64,000 nucleotides of DNA from an uncultured Desulfovibrio sp. (GCA_934546745.1 CAKTDV010000009.1:30692-94691), one strand, 5' to 3'; counted from the stretch's first letter, positions 53,429-63,212 are shown. The notes: a model not told the origin generated them from the letters alone. Made by a program: numbers and translations.

Positions 53429-54418
53429 CTACGTCCTGTTTTCGTTCTCGCGAGGACATAGATCGTCCACCATATCGGCAAAGCTGCGGCCCTCATGGGG
53501 CCAGCGGGTCGCCGCCCAGTCCGGGCAGTCGGCGCAGGCGGGGCACAGACTGTAGTCGTTGCGGAGATGGGCGTCGCGAACTTGCCGCATGAGGGGGCCC
53601 TGCCAGGCTTCGGCCAGCGAGGTTTCCCGCAATGTGGCGAAATGGGGGGCTTCCGTCCAGGATGACGGACAGAAGCTGATGTCCCCACGCGGCGTGACGC
53701 AGAGGCGCTCCCATGGGTAAAGGCAGGGCCGCCGGGGGTGATTCCGCAGCAGGCGGCGCAGCGCCGCAGCCTGTTCCTCCACGTATCCTCCAAAGGAGTG
53801 CAGGCGGCGAAGAATGACGTAATCCGCGCCGGCCTCTTTCCAGAAGCGCTCAAACGCGGCGCCTTCCCCGGCGTTGGCCTCCTGCTCGATAAAGGTCGTC
53901 ACAATGCGCAGCGGCGCGTGGGCGCGTTCGCGTTCGCACAGCAGATGCAGCACATTGGCGACGACGATCCGGTAGTCGCCGTTACGGCGGATGGCCGCAT
54001 AGGAGGCCTCGGAAAAGGCGTCGATGCTGATGTCGACAATGTCAATGTCCGTTTTGAGCAGCTTGTCCACGGCATCGGGCGTCAGCAGGGTTCCGTTCGT
54101 CGTCAGGGAGACGCGCGTACCCGACGCGGCCCTGGCATGGGTCAGAAACTCAAAGATGTGCGGATGCAGCAGGGGTTCTCCCTGGGCGGTATAGCGTATA
54201 TAGCCGGTGATTCCCCGTCCGTCTTCCCGTATCTGACGCACAAGTTCCGTATGGACGTCCCGGGGCAAGTCCGCGCCGGTATAGAGTTCGCCGCGCGCAA
54301 AGGCCTCATGTCCGCAGTGGACACAGGCGAGATTGCAGCGTTCGGTCACATCCACGACAACTTGGGAAGGGAAGGCGGCATGCAGCCTGTCATGAAATCC
54401 ATACTGATTGCTGGTCAT
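53429..54418 (-). CDS. Radical SAM/SPASM domain protein
   Basis: A 329-residue radical SAM enzyme. The [4Fe-4S]-SAM motif is Cys28-x3-Cys32-x2-Cys35 in CNLACVHC. A C-terminal SPASM-like cysteine set (CLYPWERLCVTPRGDISFCP, then CPACADC) binds auxiliary clusters. Such proteins in glycan loci modify peptides or sugars; no peptide substrate gene is seen nearby. The start at MTSNQYGF is preferred; two in-frame ATGs lie upstream (54433, 54496) within the end of the preceding gene. Confidence 0.82.
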   Translation of the reverse strand: MTSNQYGFHDRLHAAFPSQVVVDVTERCNLACVHCGHEAFARGELYTGADLPRDVHTELVRQIREDGRGITGYIRYTAQGEPLLHPHIFEFLTHARAASGTRVSLTTNGTLLTPDAVDKLLKTDIDIVDISIDAFSEASYAAIRRNGDYRIVVANVLHLLCERERAHAPLRIVTTFIEQEANAGEGAAFERFWKEAGADYVILRRLHSFGGYVEEQAAALRRLLRNHPRRPCLYPWERLCVTPRGDISFCPSSWTEAPHFATLRETSLAEAWQGPLMRQVRDAHLRNDYSLCPACADCPDWAATRWPHEGRSFADMVDDLCPRENENRT

Positions 54419-54429
54419 GTGGAAACCTG

Positions 54430-55758
54430 TCATTCTCTGGTACCGGAAGGCGTTTCCGGGAAGGTGCTTGCGGCGATCCGCAGGTTTGTCTGCCACTCTT
54501 CCCGCATTTTTGCGAATTCATAGCGCTGCCAGAGCAGTACTTCGTCCGTGTTCTGTTCCCCAAATCGGAGGGCATGCGTTATCTTTTGCGCGGCGATGGA
54601 GGCGGACCAGTGTTTTTCCACAAAGGCGCGCGACGCCAGGCCGATGCGCTCGCGAAGAGCCGGATCCCCATCAAGGCGCTGCAACCAGGAACAGATGTCG
54701 TCCCCTGTCGCGGCATGGCAGATGGGCAGGTCTTCCCCAATACCCCATAAGGCCATATCGGGCGCCTTGGCAAGCACCGGACGCCCTTTGGTCATGGCGT
54801 CCACGACCGCCATGCCGATATGCGATGTCCCTGTCTGATCCACCACAAGATCCGCCTCTTCCAGAGCCTCGTTGAAGGCGTGTTGCGGCAGATGATCGCA
54901 CCAGTCCACGTGGGATTCCATATGCAGCTCCCTGACCATCGTTTCCGCCTCGGCAAGGCGCGCCCCGACGCGAAAAAGGCGCAGGCGCGCCTTGCCGCCG
55001 CCGCGGATGTAGCGCGCGAAGGCGCGCAGAAATACATCCGTCCCCTTGTCGTCCAATTCGGTGCAGTCTCCCGCGCCAATGTCCCAGGAGAGCCTTGCGC
55101 CATAGAGAATCCGCATCTCCCTGCGAAACGGCTGGGGGATGTACGTCTGGGTGACGGTGTCGGCAAGCATGAGGGAGATTCTCCGCTCCTGATGCACACC
55201 GATATCGTGCAGAATGGCGTCGGCCTTCGGGAGCAGCCCTTTGGGGAAAAAGGTGAACCCGCAGGCATTGCGGATGGCCGCCCGTTGCCGCAGGGTATGG
55301 AGGAGCTGCGTCTGGTAATGACGGGCATCGGATTGGGAAAGGTTGCCCGCCGTGCCATAGAAGGAGTTCAGGTGCTGCCCTGGCGTGGAAAAATCATAGA
55401 GGTCGGTTCCTGTCAGGACGCATACGCACGGCTTGGCGAGGAGCGAGCCAAGAGCCACACTGTCAAAATTCAGGAGAAGGCCGTCAGCCTGCGCCAGCAC
55501 AGCGCAGAGTTCCCGAACGACATCGGGAGACGACCGCAGATCAAGATGCGTCTTGTCTGTGCGCCAGTCATGTATCCAGCCGGGATAGGCGGCGGCATAT
55601 TCTGGGTGCAAGGCCTCCGGTTGATCCCGTTCTCCCCCCATGGTGAGATGCAGATGCGCGTCAATGCCCATATCCCGCAGTGCCAGGGTAATCAGAAGGA
55701 TATAGTTGTTCGCATTGCCGACGCAGTCAATACGCCGTAGTTGTCTTGGGGAGGCCAT
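54430..55758 (-). CDS. GT-B glycosyltransferase
   Basis: A 442-residue family 1/4-like glycosyltransferase with the donor-site stretch ADLVVDQTGTSHIGMAVVDAMTKGRPVLAK near the C-terminus, where an EX7E-like motif would be expected but the first glutamate is replaced. The N-terminus (RRIDCVGNANNYILLITLALRDMG) resembles proteins that recognise lipid-linked acceptors. Donor and acceptor are unknown. The gene end overlaps possible upstream starts of the radical SAM gene. Confidence 0.75.
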   Translation of the reverse strand: MASPRQLRRIDCVGNANNYILLITLALRDMGIDAHLHLTMGGERDQPEALHPEYAAAYPGWIHDWRTDKTHLDLRSSPDVVRELCAVLAQADGLLLNFDSVALGSLLAKPCVCVLTGTDLYDFSTPGQHLNSFYGTAGNLSQSDARHYQTQLLHTLRQRAAIRNACGFTFFPKGLLPKADAILHDIGVHQERRISLMLADTVTQTYIPQPFRREMRILYGARLSWDIGAGDCTELDDKGTDVFLRAFARYIRGGGKARLRLFRVGARLAEAETMVRELHMESHVDWCDHLPQHAFNEALEEADLVVDQTGTSHIGMAVVDAMTKGRPVLAKAPDMALWGIGEDLPICHAATGDDICSWLQRLDGDPALRERIGLASRAFVEKHWSASIAAQKITHALRFGEQNTDEVLLWQRYEFAKMREEWQTNLRIAASTFPETPSGTRE

Positions 55759-55830
55759 GTCTTCTCCTTGGTGATAGGTTGGTTTGGCTCCATTCCGCTT
55801 CGGGGAAATTCCGGCGCGGCAGGGAGGTTG

Positions 55831-57819
55831 TCAGGCAACGGTCACGGGCAGATCCGTCTCCGTGGGCGAAGGTGACGGTGGCGGCGCGGCATGCCATGCC
55901 TGAAACATGAGGAGTATCCACAAAAGATATTCCCAGTTGCTGCGGCCCTCAGCGTGGCGTTGCCATGCCTCGCGCACGGGGGCGGGGCGAAAAATCCCCT
56001 CGCGGCGCAGCCGTTCTTCCGAGAGCAGGTCTTCCACCCATCCACGCAGGGAACCGCGCAGCCATTGCCCGACAGGGATGCCGAAACCCATTTTGGGGCG
56101 CTCCACAAGAATGGGGGGGACATACCGGTGAAGCACGCGGCGGAGGAGGTATTTGCCAGCCCCGTTGCGCATGCGCCAGGCATCGGGGATGCGGCAGACC
56201 CATTCAAAGACGCGCACATCCAGCAGGGGGACGCGGGTTTCCAGTGAGTGACGCATACTGGCGCGATCCACCTTGGTCAGAATGTCCTCGCCAAGGTACA
56301 TCATGGTATCCACATATTGCATGCGGGGCAAATCCGCCACGATATGGCGCGGCAGATTCCTGTCGTCCGCAAGAGTGGGCGGCGGGGCGCCCGTCCGCAG
56401 GATGGTGGAGGGATGCCACCAGTACTGCATGAAATAGCGGTGGTAAAAGGCGTGGGGCGATCCCTCAAGAGCAAGATCCGCATGGTTGTGGAGACGCACA
56501 CCGGGATTCCGGGGCCGGAGTCCTGAGGGCAGCCAGCCGCACAGGGCATCCCACGTTGCCGGTTTCAGACCGCGAAGCGCGGCGGCAAGGCCTCGCCTCC
56601 AGACTGTCACGGGAGAAAAGCGCGGCATGCGCCGCAGGCATTCGGCATAGCGGCCATATCCGGCAAAAAGCTCGTCCCCGCCGTCGCCGGTCAGGGCCGT
56701 TGTGACGGAGCGGCGCGTCAGCGCCGAGAGCAGCGTCGTGGGTATCTGGGAGGCGTCGGCAAAGGGTTCGTCGTAGATGACCGGCAGGTCGGGGATGACC
56801 TGTTGCGCGTCATGGGCCGTGAGATAGAGTTCCGTATGCTTTGTTCCGAGGTGGCGGGCCACGGCGGCGGCATACGGCGCCTCATCGTAGTCCGCTTCCT
56901 CAAAGCCGATGCAGAAGGTTTGCACCGGCGTTGCGCTGCATTGCTGCATGAGCGCCACGATGGCGGAAGAGTCGATGCCGCCGGAGAGAAAAGCCCCCAC
57001 AGGCACGTCGGCAATCATGCGCCGCCGCACGGCGTCCGTCAGCAGGCCGTCCAGCTCGGCGACGGCGTCTTCCTCATGGGCGGGCGTCAGCTCAAGGGGG
57101 TGTTGCAGCCCTTCGCGGACAACGGCAAGCGCATCCCAGTAGCGGCGGATGGTGACGGTGCCGTCCCCGGCAATGTCCAGCCGGTGTGCGGCGGGCAGCT
57201 TGAAGGCCCCTTTCCAGATGCAGTGCGGCGCGGGAATGTATCCATAGCGCAGCAGCAGCGCGAGAGCGTCATGATCGAGTTCGGGATGCCAGTCGGAAAG
57301 GACGCGCAGCCCCTTGAGTTCGGAAGCAAAACAGAAACGCCTGTTTTCCCGCATCCAGTAGAGCGGCTTGACGCCAAAGCGATCCCGGGCCAGCGTCAGA
57401 CGGCGCTCTTTTCTGTCCCAGAGGGCAAAGGCGAACATGCCCAGCAGCCGATCCAGCGTGGCGTCAATCCCCAGCGTTGCGCAGGACAGGAGAACGACTT
57501 CCGTATCCGAAGTCCCGCGCGGACGGACGCCGTATTTGTCAAGCGCGTCACGCAGTTCCGCCGTATTGTAGATTTCCCCGTTGTAGGAGAGGACGTAACG
57601 CCCGTCGGGCGAGGTCATGGGCTGATGGCCTAAAGGTGAAAGATCGCGAATGGCAAGGCGTCTGTGCCCCAGCGCCAGCCCCGCGTCCGCCTGTATCCAC
57701 AGGCCGCCGCTGTCCGGTCCCCGATGGCGCAGGATTTGCGTCATCGCGGCAATGCGCTTCCGGAGCGTGTCCGTGGGGAGGTTTTCGCCGTACCCCCAGT
57801 ACCCTGCAATGCCACACAT
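55831..57819 (-). CDS. asnB: Asparagine synthase (glutamine-hydrolysing)
   Basis: A 662-residue two-domain amidotransferase. Cys2 is the glutaminase nucleophile (MCGIAGYWG), RHRGPDSGG (31-39) and SYNGEIYN follow, and the synthase PPi loop is SGGIDSS (279-285). AsnB-like proteins are frequent in glycan loci, where they may amidate sugar acids or aminoacyl substituents instead of making asparagine. It is directly followed by the GT4 gene with one base between stop and start. Start and length are normal for the family. Confidence 0.9.
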   Translation of the reverse strand: MCGIAGYWGYGENLPTDTLRKRIAAMTQILRHRGPDSGGLWIQADAGLALGHRRLAIRDLSPLGHQPMTSPDGRYVLSYNGEIYNTAELRDALDKYGVRPRGTSDTEVVLLSCATLGIDATLDRLLGMFAFALWDRKERRLTLARDRFGVKPLYWMRENRRFCFASELKGLRVLSDWHPELDHDALALLLRYGYIPAPHCIWKGAFKLPAAHRLDIAGDGTVTIRRYWDALAVVREGLQHPLELTPAHEEDAVAELDGLLTDAVRRRMIADVPVGAFLSGGIDSSAIVALMQQCSATPVQTFCIGFEEADYDEAPYAAAVARHLGTKHTELYLTAHDAQQVIPDLPVIYDEPFADASQIPTTLLSALTRRSVTTALTGDGGDELFAGYGRYAECLRRMPRFSPVTVWRRGLAAALRGLKPATWDALCGWLPSGLRPRNPGVRLHNHADLALEGSPHAFYHRYFMQYWWHPSTILRTGAPPPTLADDRNLPRHIVADLPRMQYVDTMMYLGEDILTKVDRASMRHSLETRVPLLDVRVFEWVCRIPDAWRMRNGAGKYLLRRVLHRYVPPILVERPKMGFGIPVGQWLRGSLRGWVEDLLSEERLRREGIFRPAPVREAWQRHAEGRSNWEYLLWILLMFQAWHAAPPPSPSPTETDLPVTVA

Positions 57820-57820
57820 G

Positions 57821-59143
57821 CTAGTTTGCCTTTTGTCCCTTGCCCGCGAGGAGGCGGTTTCCCCAGTCTTTCAGGGCGCTGAGCGCGAGAGCGCCAAGAT
57901 TGCGGCACAGCCGCGTTCCCCGTTGCGCAAACCATGCGGCGGTATACGGCATGGGCATACCGAAATCGCGCGACAGCCATTCGCGCCGGGCGACGGCGGA
58001 AAGGCGCGCCTGACTGGCAAAAGGCTCTTTGGCAAAGGCGTCCATGACGGTATTTCCCTTTATGGCGGCCAGTTCGGCAAAAAGACGCTCCCATTGCCCG
58101 TAAATCCTTTCGGGAGCGTAGGTTTCGGCGGCGGCTTTCTGGGCCGAGCTCCCCAGCGCTTCGCGGAGGTCCCCGTTTGTCATAAGATCGCGCAGGGCAG
58201 CCGCAAGGGCCTCCGGCGTGGACTCCGGAACCACCACGCCTGTTTTCCCGTGTTCGATCACATCCCGGACGCCCGCGCATTCCGCAAAGCCGACGACCGG
58301 CAGTCCCGCGCACATGGCTTCAAGGACCGTGTTGGGGAAACCCTCATAGGAGGAGGGAAGGCAGTAGATCTGCGCCTTGGCATAGGCGGCCTGCGCGTCG
58401 CGACAGATTCCCGGCATATGGATTCGTTTCTGCAAATTCCATGCCTTGATTTGCCGCCGCAGTAACGGCTCCTGCGGGCCGTGCCCCCACAGGACAAGAT
58501 CCCAGTCGGGGTGCTCGCCGGAAAGTTGACGGAAGGCCTCAAGCAGCAGCAGGGGCCTTTTTTGCCCGTCGAACCGGGCCAGATACAGAAGCGTCTTGCG
58601 TTGCCCTGTCTCGCCTTTTGCCTGCGCCGCGCTGGAGGAGGAGGGAGCGGCATTGGGGATGACACGTACCCGTTTTCGCAGGTATTCCGGCACCCTTTCC
58701 ACATAGCCCGGAAGAAGTTCATGAACAATGTCGGCTCCATGCAGGACAGCCAACCGGCCAGGGCGGTTCCAGACTCGTTGTTCCGTGTAGCGGATGGGAT
58801 CGCAGCGTTCGGAACAGATGAAGGGAATGCCGCTCCCCATGCAGGCCATGGCCCAGAAAAGGTGCTCACTGCCGGATTGCATGGAAAGAAACACATCGCT
58901 ATCGCGGGCGAGAAGCGCTTCCCGCAGGGCGCGTATGTGCGAATGTTTCCCATCGGGAGACCACGAGATATGTTCCACACCCTCCTGCAGGGGGTAAAGC
59001 GGACGGGTTCCTTTGCCCAGGGCAAGGGACAGCAGGGTGACGGCATGCCCTCTTGCCGTCATTTCATTGGCAAGGTTGACCGCCGCGCGTTCGCTGCCAC
59101 CCATGCTGGCGCACAGGCTGGAACAGGCAATGGCAATGCGCAT
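57821..59143 (-). CDS. GT4 glycosyltransferase with shared C-terminal tail
   Basis: A 440-residue family 4 glycosyltransferase. MGGSERAAVNLANEM near the start and the retaining-GT motif SSYEGFPNTVLEAMCAGLPVV (with EX7E) are clear. After the catalytic fold comes a tail, DAFAKEPFASQARLSAVARR, that recurs in the neighbouring GT at 59148. The ATG at 59141-59143 is preceded by AAGAGA. It probably adds one sugar in the same glycan as its neighbour. Confidence 0.88.
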   Translation of the reverse strand: MRIAIACSSLCASMGGSERAAVNLANEMTARGHAVTLLSLALGKGTRPLYPLQEGVEHISWSPDGKHSHIRALREALLARDSDVFLSMQSGSEHLFWAMACMGSGIPFICSERCDPIRYTEQRVWNRPGRLAVLHGADIVHELLPGYVERVPEYLRKRVRVIPNAAPSSSSAAQAKGETGQRKTLLYLARFDGQKRPLLLLEAFRQLSGEHPDWDLVLWGHGPQEPLLRRQIKAWNLQKRIHMPGICRDAQAAYAKAQIYCLPSSYEGFPNTVLEAMCAGLPVVGFAECAGVRDVIEHGKTGVVVPESTPEALAAALRDLMTNGDLREALGSSAQKAAAETYAPERIYGQWERLFAELAAIKGNTVMDAFAKEPFASQARLSAVARREWLSRDFGMPMPYTAAWFAQRGTRLCRNLGALALSALKDWGNRLLAGKGQKAN

Positions 59144-59147
59144 AAGG

Positions 59148-60530
59148 CTATCTCTTTTGAGGGGGGAAGAGTTTCTGGATCCTACGGCGTAAGGTTTTGA
59201 AACAGACATCAACCGTATAATATTCCAGTGTGCCCGGTACGTGTTCGCCAAAATCCCGCCACAGCCATTCCCGCCGCGCGGCGGCGGACAGGCGCGCCCG
59301 GGAGGTAAAGGGTTCCTCCGCAAAGGCGTCCAGCGCACTATGGCCTTTTTGCCCGGCGGCGTCCAGAAGGAGTTGTTCCCAGGCATCCATGCAGCGCGAC
59401 AGTTCAAATTCCTCGAGAGAGGCGCGGGCCGCCCGTCCCAGGCGCACACGCAGGGCCGTGTTGGCCAAAAGGCGATCCAGCGCCAGCGCAAGCGCCGGGG
59501 CGGTCATGGATTCGACAAGCAGACCTGTCCGCTCGTGCGTGATGATATCGCTGACGCCGTCGCATTCCGAGAAGGCGACGCAGGGCAGCCCCGCCGCCAT
59601 GGCCTCCAGCAGGGCGTTCGGCATGCCTTCGGTGCGGGAGGAGAAACAATAGGCCTGCGCTCGCGCGAACTGTGCCCCGGCATCGGACGTTTCCCCCGAA
59701 AGACATAGCCTGTCTCCCAGTCCGAGGCTCCTGGCATGCTCTTCAACAAGGCGGCGATCCTGCCCGTCGCCAACAATACGCATGTCCCATTCCGGATGCC
59801 TGGCAGCGATGCTGGCAAACGCGTCCATGGCAAGGCGGCACTGCTTGAGCTCCTCATGCAGACGCCCCAGCCAGAGCAGGGTTTTTCTTCCGTCTTTCGT
59901 GCCCGCCGGGTCGGCGCAACGCTCCGGAAGCGTGATGCCGTTGGGAATGACGCGCACGCGCCCCTGGAGAAAATCCGGAATGCTCGATCGGAAGGACGGC
60001 AGCAGGAGGTGAATGACATCCGCGCCGGTCATGGACGCGAGGCGTCCCTTCCTGTTCCAGAAGACGTGTTCAATGGTCGCGGGAGCGTGGCGTTCGGAGT
60101 AGACGAAAGGAATGCTGCTTCCCATCAGGGTGACGGCCCAGAGGAGTTGATTGCCTCCGGCATCGGCGCACACGCAGACATCGGGCGCCAGTTCCCGGAG
60201 TTGGCGGCGCAGGCGCTGAATCCTGAGATTGTTGTCCGTCAGGGAATACGGAACAACGTCCACGGCGGGATCGAGGGGATACATGTCCCGAAGCGCGCGG
60301 GTACCGCGTGGAAACGTCGGGCGGCTTCCCTCGGGAAGGCTCAGTGCGTACAGGCGGTAGCCCAGCCGGTAGAGGGGGAAGAGCCAGCGCGGGACGGGCT
60401 TTTGGCTGTAGATGGTGACGCGGTGCCCCCTCCGGACCATGCCGTTGGCCAGCGTACAGAGAGATTTGGGAATGCCCGCCCGGACGGTGTAGTTGTTGAC
60501 AAGAAGGATATGCAGGGGGCGATGATCCAT
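59148..60530 (-). CDS. GT4 glycosyltransferase with shared C-terminal tail
   Basis: A 460-residue family 4 glycosyltransferase with LLVNNYTVRAGIPKSLCTLANG at its start (acceptor-side loop) and SSRTEGMPNALLEAMAAGLP as the EX7E donor motif. It is a distant paralogue of the gene just downstream and carries the same kind of tail (DAFAEEPFTSRARLSAAARR). First gene of the minus-strand series 60530-45471. The 60531-60672 spacer shows no clear promoter. Confidence 0.88.
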   Translation of the reverse strand: MDHRPLHILLVNNYTVRAGIPKSLCTLANGMVRRGHRVTIYSQKPVPRWLFPLYRLGYRLYALSLPEGSRPTFPRGTRALRDMYPLDPAVDVVPYSLTDNNLRIQRLRRQLRELAPDVCVCADAGGNQLLWAVTLMGSSIPFVYSERHAPATIEHVFWNRKGRLASMTGADVIHLLLPSFRSSIPDFLQGRVRVIPNGITLPERCADPAGTKDGRKTLLWLGRLHEELKQCRLAMDAFASIAARHPEWDMRIVGDGQDRRLVEEHARSLGLGDRLCLSGETSDAGAQFARAQAYCFSSRTEGMPNALLEAMAAGLPCVAFSECDGVSDIITHERTGLLVESMTAPALALALDRLLANTALRVRLGRAARASLEEFELSRCMDAWEQLLLDAAGQKGHSALDAFAEEPFTSRARLSAAARREWLWRDFGEHVPGTLEYYTVDVCFKTLRRRIQKLFPPQKR

Positions 60531-60672
60531 GAAGGCTCTCCGCGGGGAAATGCGTGAAACGTCATTAGAAAGTTTAGGTGATTTTTGCCTGCGGGGTCAA
60601 CAGCGGGAAGGATCGTATGTCTTTGCGTTCCGATATGCCTTTCTCAATGCGCCCGCCGCTCCGTCCCTTTTT

Positions 60673-60892
60673 TCACCGTGAGGCCGCCTTGGTGAACAGA
60701 TACAGGCTCCGCTCTGATTCAGGCAGATTCCAGCGCTTTTCGAGGGTAAAACCGGCTTGCGCGAACGCCTCGCAGAAGTGATCTTCCGTATAGTCTTCGA
60801 AAACGTCGTCCCGCCCGGCCAGCAGACGTTCCACCTGGGAATCCCTACGGGGCACAAAACGGGTCGCGAAACGAGGCGGAATTGCGCTTCAT
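60673..60892 (-). pseudogene. Remnant of an SFRDPSG-type methyltransferase with a large internal deletion
   Basis: The ATG at 60890-60892 opens MKRNSASFRDP, the usual beginning of a class I methyltransferase family found next to YLDPGTGS proteins. After about 11 codons the reading jumps directly into the C-terminal end of the same kind of protein, in another frame: RFVPRRDSQVERLLAGRDDV, then EDHFCEAFAQAGFTLEKRW, with a stop at 60673. The central ~80% including the SAM-binding core is missing. The ATG overlaps the stop of the YLDPG gene, as expected for an ancestral operon. Confidence 0.7.
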
Positions 60893-61101
60893 CAAAATTT
60901 CCTTTCCTTTGTACCGCTGAACAGTCCGGTAAGTCGCTTCCAGCAGCGCTTGACGGCGGCGACGAACGCAATCACCCCCTGCACCAAGCTGCTCCCGGAT
61001 CCAGGGTCAAGATACCCCGCGTTGGCCGGGTCTGGGAAGCAGAGAAGCAGACATGCCGCGACACCTGACGCCGCCGCTATGGATACTGTTTTTTTCATCA
61101 A
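60892..61101 (-). CDS. Small YLDPGTGS-type secreted/membrane protein
   Basis: A 69-residue protein with a signal peptide or membrane segment (residues 5-25) and the motif GYLDPGSGSSLVQGVIAFVA followed by a basic KRCWKRLTGLF end. Similar small proteins sit beside methyltransferases in polysaccharide and glycoprotein loci of many bacteria, with no known function. Its partner methyltransferase here is a deletion remnant, so it may be on the way to loss. Confidence 0.7.
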   Translation of the reverse strand: MMKKTVSIAAASGVAACLLLCFPDPANAGYLDPGSGSSLVQGVIAFVAAVKRCWKRLTGLFSGTKERKF

Positions 61102-61210
61102 GAATCCCTTTGTGGTCTGAAACCTCCCCTTCAGCGGAGGGGCGACTGCGGATTGAAATACAGGAGATGCTTCTGAGTGGAAAATATTTCTTGGCCGGAA
61201 TTAATGCATG

Positions 61211-62482
61211 TTACATGCCAAAATAGTTTTTAGATATGTATGGCAGTAATCCTCCGGCATCGCCGTTGTCCGTTTTGCGGAGCCTGTCCGCCAGTTTGCG
61301 GTGCGCGGCGGGCAGGGCGATTGTCGCCAGGTCTTCCGGCGCAAGCCAGCGGCAGGCCGTGGCGGCGGTCAGGATCTCTGGCAGGGGGCGGCCTTCCCCG
61401 TCGTGTCGGGAGGCGGCGTTGCCCTCCTCCAGTTCCAGAAGAAAGCAGTGCAGGGTGACGCGGAAGGTCGTATAGCCGTGGCGGATGACGCCGCAGGGCC
61501 GCCGCACGCGCACGGCAAAGCCGGTTTCCTCGCGAAATTCGCGCACGACGGCTTCCTCCGGGCTTTCGCCCGCTTCGACGCGGCCGCCGGGAAACTCCCA
61601 GAGGCTGGCCCACGCGCCGGTATTGAGCCGCCGCTGGACAAAAACCCTGCCGTCGCGGACAAGCACGCCGCTGGCCACGGTCAGCGGCACAATGGGGCTT
61701 TTGCGGCCGGGCACGGGGCGCTCGTGCGCAATGCCCAGATGGCGGGCCGTGCAGAAACGCTCCAGAGGGCAGGCGTCGCAGCGCGTCTTCCTGCCGCACA
61801 CCAGCGCCCCCAGTTCCATCATGGCCTGATTGTGCTCCCGCGCCTTGCCGGGAGGGAGAAGCTTCTGGGCCCACTGGCGGATGATCGAGGCCGCCGGTTC
61901 CTGTTTTACGGGACTGTCCACGTCGAACAGACGCGAGACGACGCGTTCCACATTGGCATCCACGCAGGCGACAGGCGCATTGAAGGCAATGCTGGCGATG
62001 GCCGCCGCCGTATAGGGGCCGATGCCGGGCAGGGCGCGCAGGGCCTCCGGCGTTTCGGGAAAGACGCCGCCCTGTTCCATGACGCGCCGGGCGGCCCTGT
62101 GCAGGTTGCGGGCACGGTTGTAGTAGCCGAGGCCCTCCCAGGCGTGCAGGACGTCTTCCTCCCGCGCCGCCGCCAGCGCCGCCACATCGGGGAAGCGAGC
62201 CATCCAGCGGAGGAAATAGGCGACGCCGCGTTCCATCTGCGTCTGCTGGAGCATGATTTCGGAAATCCAGATCTCATACGGCGTGTACCGCTCCCGCCAG
62301 GGCAGGGGACGCCTGTGCCGCGCGAACCAGTCAAGCAGGGCCTCCCGCACCCCGGCAAGATGTTCCTCTGGCGCCTGATAGCCCGGCGGCGGAAGCGTTC
62401 CGGCGGGCGCGCCGTCCGGTTCCGTGAGCGGGCCGTGAAAAAGGGAATGCTGTGTCGAGGGGTGTGTGATGGAGTGCGTCAT
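61211..62482 (-). CDS. mutY: A/G-specific adenine DNA glycosylase with Nudix-like C-terminus
   Basis: A 423-residue MutY that removes adenine opposite 8-oxoguanine. The HhH-GPD fold contains EIMLQQTQ (catalytic glutamate nearby) and LPGIGPYTAAAIASIAF with VDANVERV. An iron-sulfur loop follows (CGRKTRCDACPLERFC), in which the first spacing is five rather than the usual six residues. The C-terminal half is Nudix-like, with the signature VEAGESPEEAVVREFREETG. The N-terminus has a roughly 40-residue extension before the fold; a later start is possible. Confidence 0.93.
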   Translation of the reverse strand: MTHSITHPSTQHSLFHGPLTEPDGAPAGTLPPPGYQAPEEHLAGVREALLDWFARHRRPLPWRERYTPYEIWISEIMLQQTQMERGVAYFLRWMARFPDVAALAAAREEDVLHAWEGLGYYNRARNLHRAARRVMEQGGVFPETPEALRALPGIGPYTAAAIASIAFNAPVACVDANVERVVSRLFDVDSPVKQEPAASIIRQWAQKLLPPGKAREHNQAMMELGALVCGRKTRCDACPLERFCTARHLGIAHERPVPGRKSPIVPLTVASGVLVRDGRVFVQRRLNTGAWASLWEFPGGRVEAGESPEEAVVREFREETGFAVRVRRPCGVIRHGYTTFRVTLHCFLLELEEGNAASRHDGEGRPLPEILTAATACRWLAPEDLATIALPAAHRKLADRLRKTDNGDAGGLLPYISKNYFGM

Positions 62483-62628
62483 GGGCGCAGACTACACGGG
62501 CGCGGGCGCGTTGTCATCCGGGCGGTCCGCCCCCGGCGTCTTGCCGTCCCTCGGCGGACGGGCTATAGTGGGGCCGCCTGTGAGCCGCGCGCCGCGCGGC
62601 GGGCAATACCACCTGAGGAGACTTCTTT

Positions 62629-63138
62629 ATGGCTGAAAATCCCATTGTGCTGCTTGAGACGACTTCCGGCGACATCCTGATCGAGCTCTACCCCGACAAG
62701 GCCCCGGAAACCGTCAAGAATTTTTTGCAATACGTGGATGACGGCTTTTACAACAATACCATCTTCCATCGCGTCATTCCCGGCTTCATGATCCAGGGTG
62801 GCGGCATGGGCGCGCGCATGGATGAGAAGGAAACCCGTGAACCCATCAAAAATGAGGCCGATAACGGCGTGAGGAACGAACGCGGCACCATTGCCATGGC
62901 CCGCACGATGGAGCCGCACAGCGCGTCCGCCCAGTTCTTCATCAATCTTGCGGACAATGATTTTCTGAACTTCAGCGAACCGACCGTCAACGGCTGGGGA
63001 TACTGCGTCTTCGGCAGGGTGACGGACGGCCTGGACGTGGTGGACAAGATTGCGAAGGTCAAGACAAAAAGCGCGGGCATTCATGAAAACGTGCCTGTGG
63101 ATCTGGTGATGATTACCGGCGCCAGCCGTTTTGAATAG
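62629..63138 (+). CDS. ppiB: Cyclophilin-type peptidyl-prolyl isomerase, cytoplasmic
   Basis: A 169-residue cyclophilin with [32 protein letters not shown] and the C-terminal [15 protein letters not shown]. No signal peptide, so cytoplasmic. GAGGAGAC precedes the ATG. A 9-bp inverted repeat (63163-63171 with 63180-63188) lies just after it. Confidence 0.95.
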   Translation: MAENPIVLLETTSGDILIELYPDKAPETVKNFLQYVDDGFYNNTIFHRVIPGFMIQGGGMGARMDEKETREPIKNEADNGVRNERGTIAMARTMEPHSASAQFFINLADNDFLNFSEPTVNGWGYCVFGRVTDGLDVVDKIAKVKTKSAGIHENVPVDLVMITGASRFE

Positions 63139-63212
63139 CCGGCCGGACGCCCCTCCGCGCTCCTTTTGAAATGGACAAGTTTCAAAAGCAAAATGCTCTA
63201 AAGGAATCTTTG

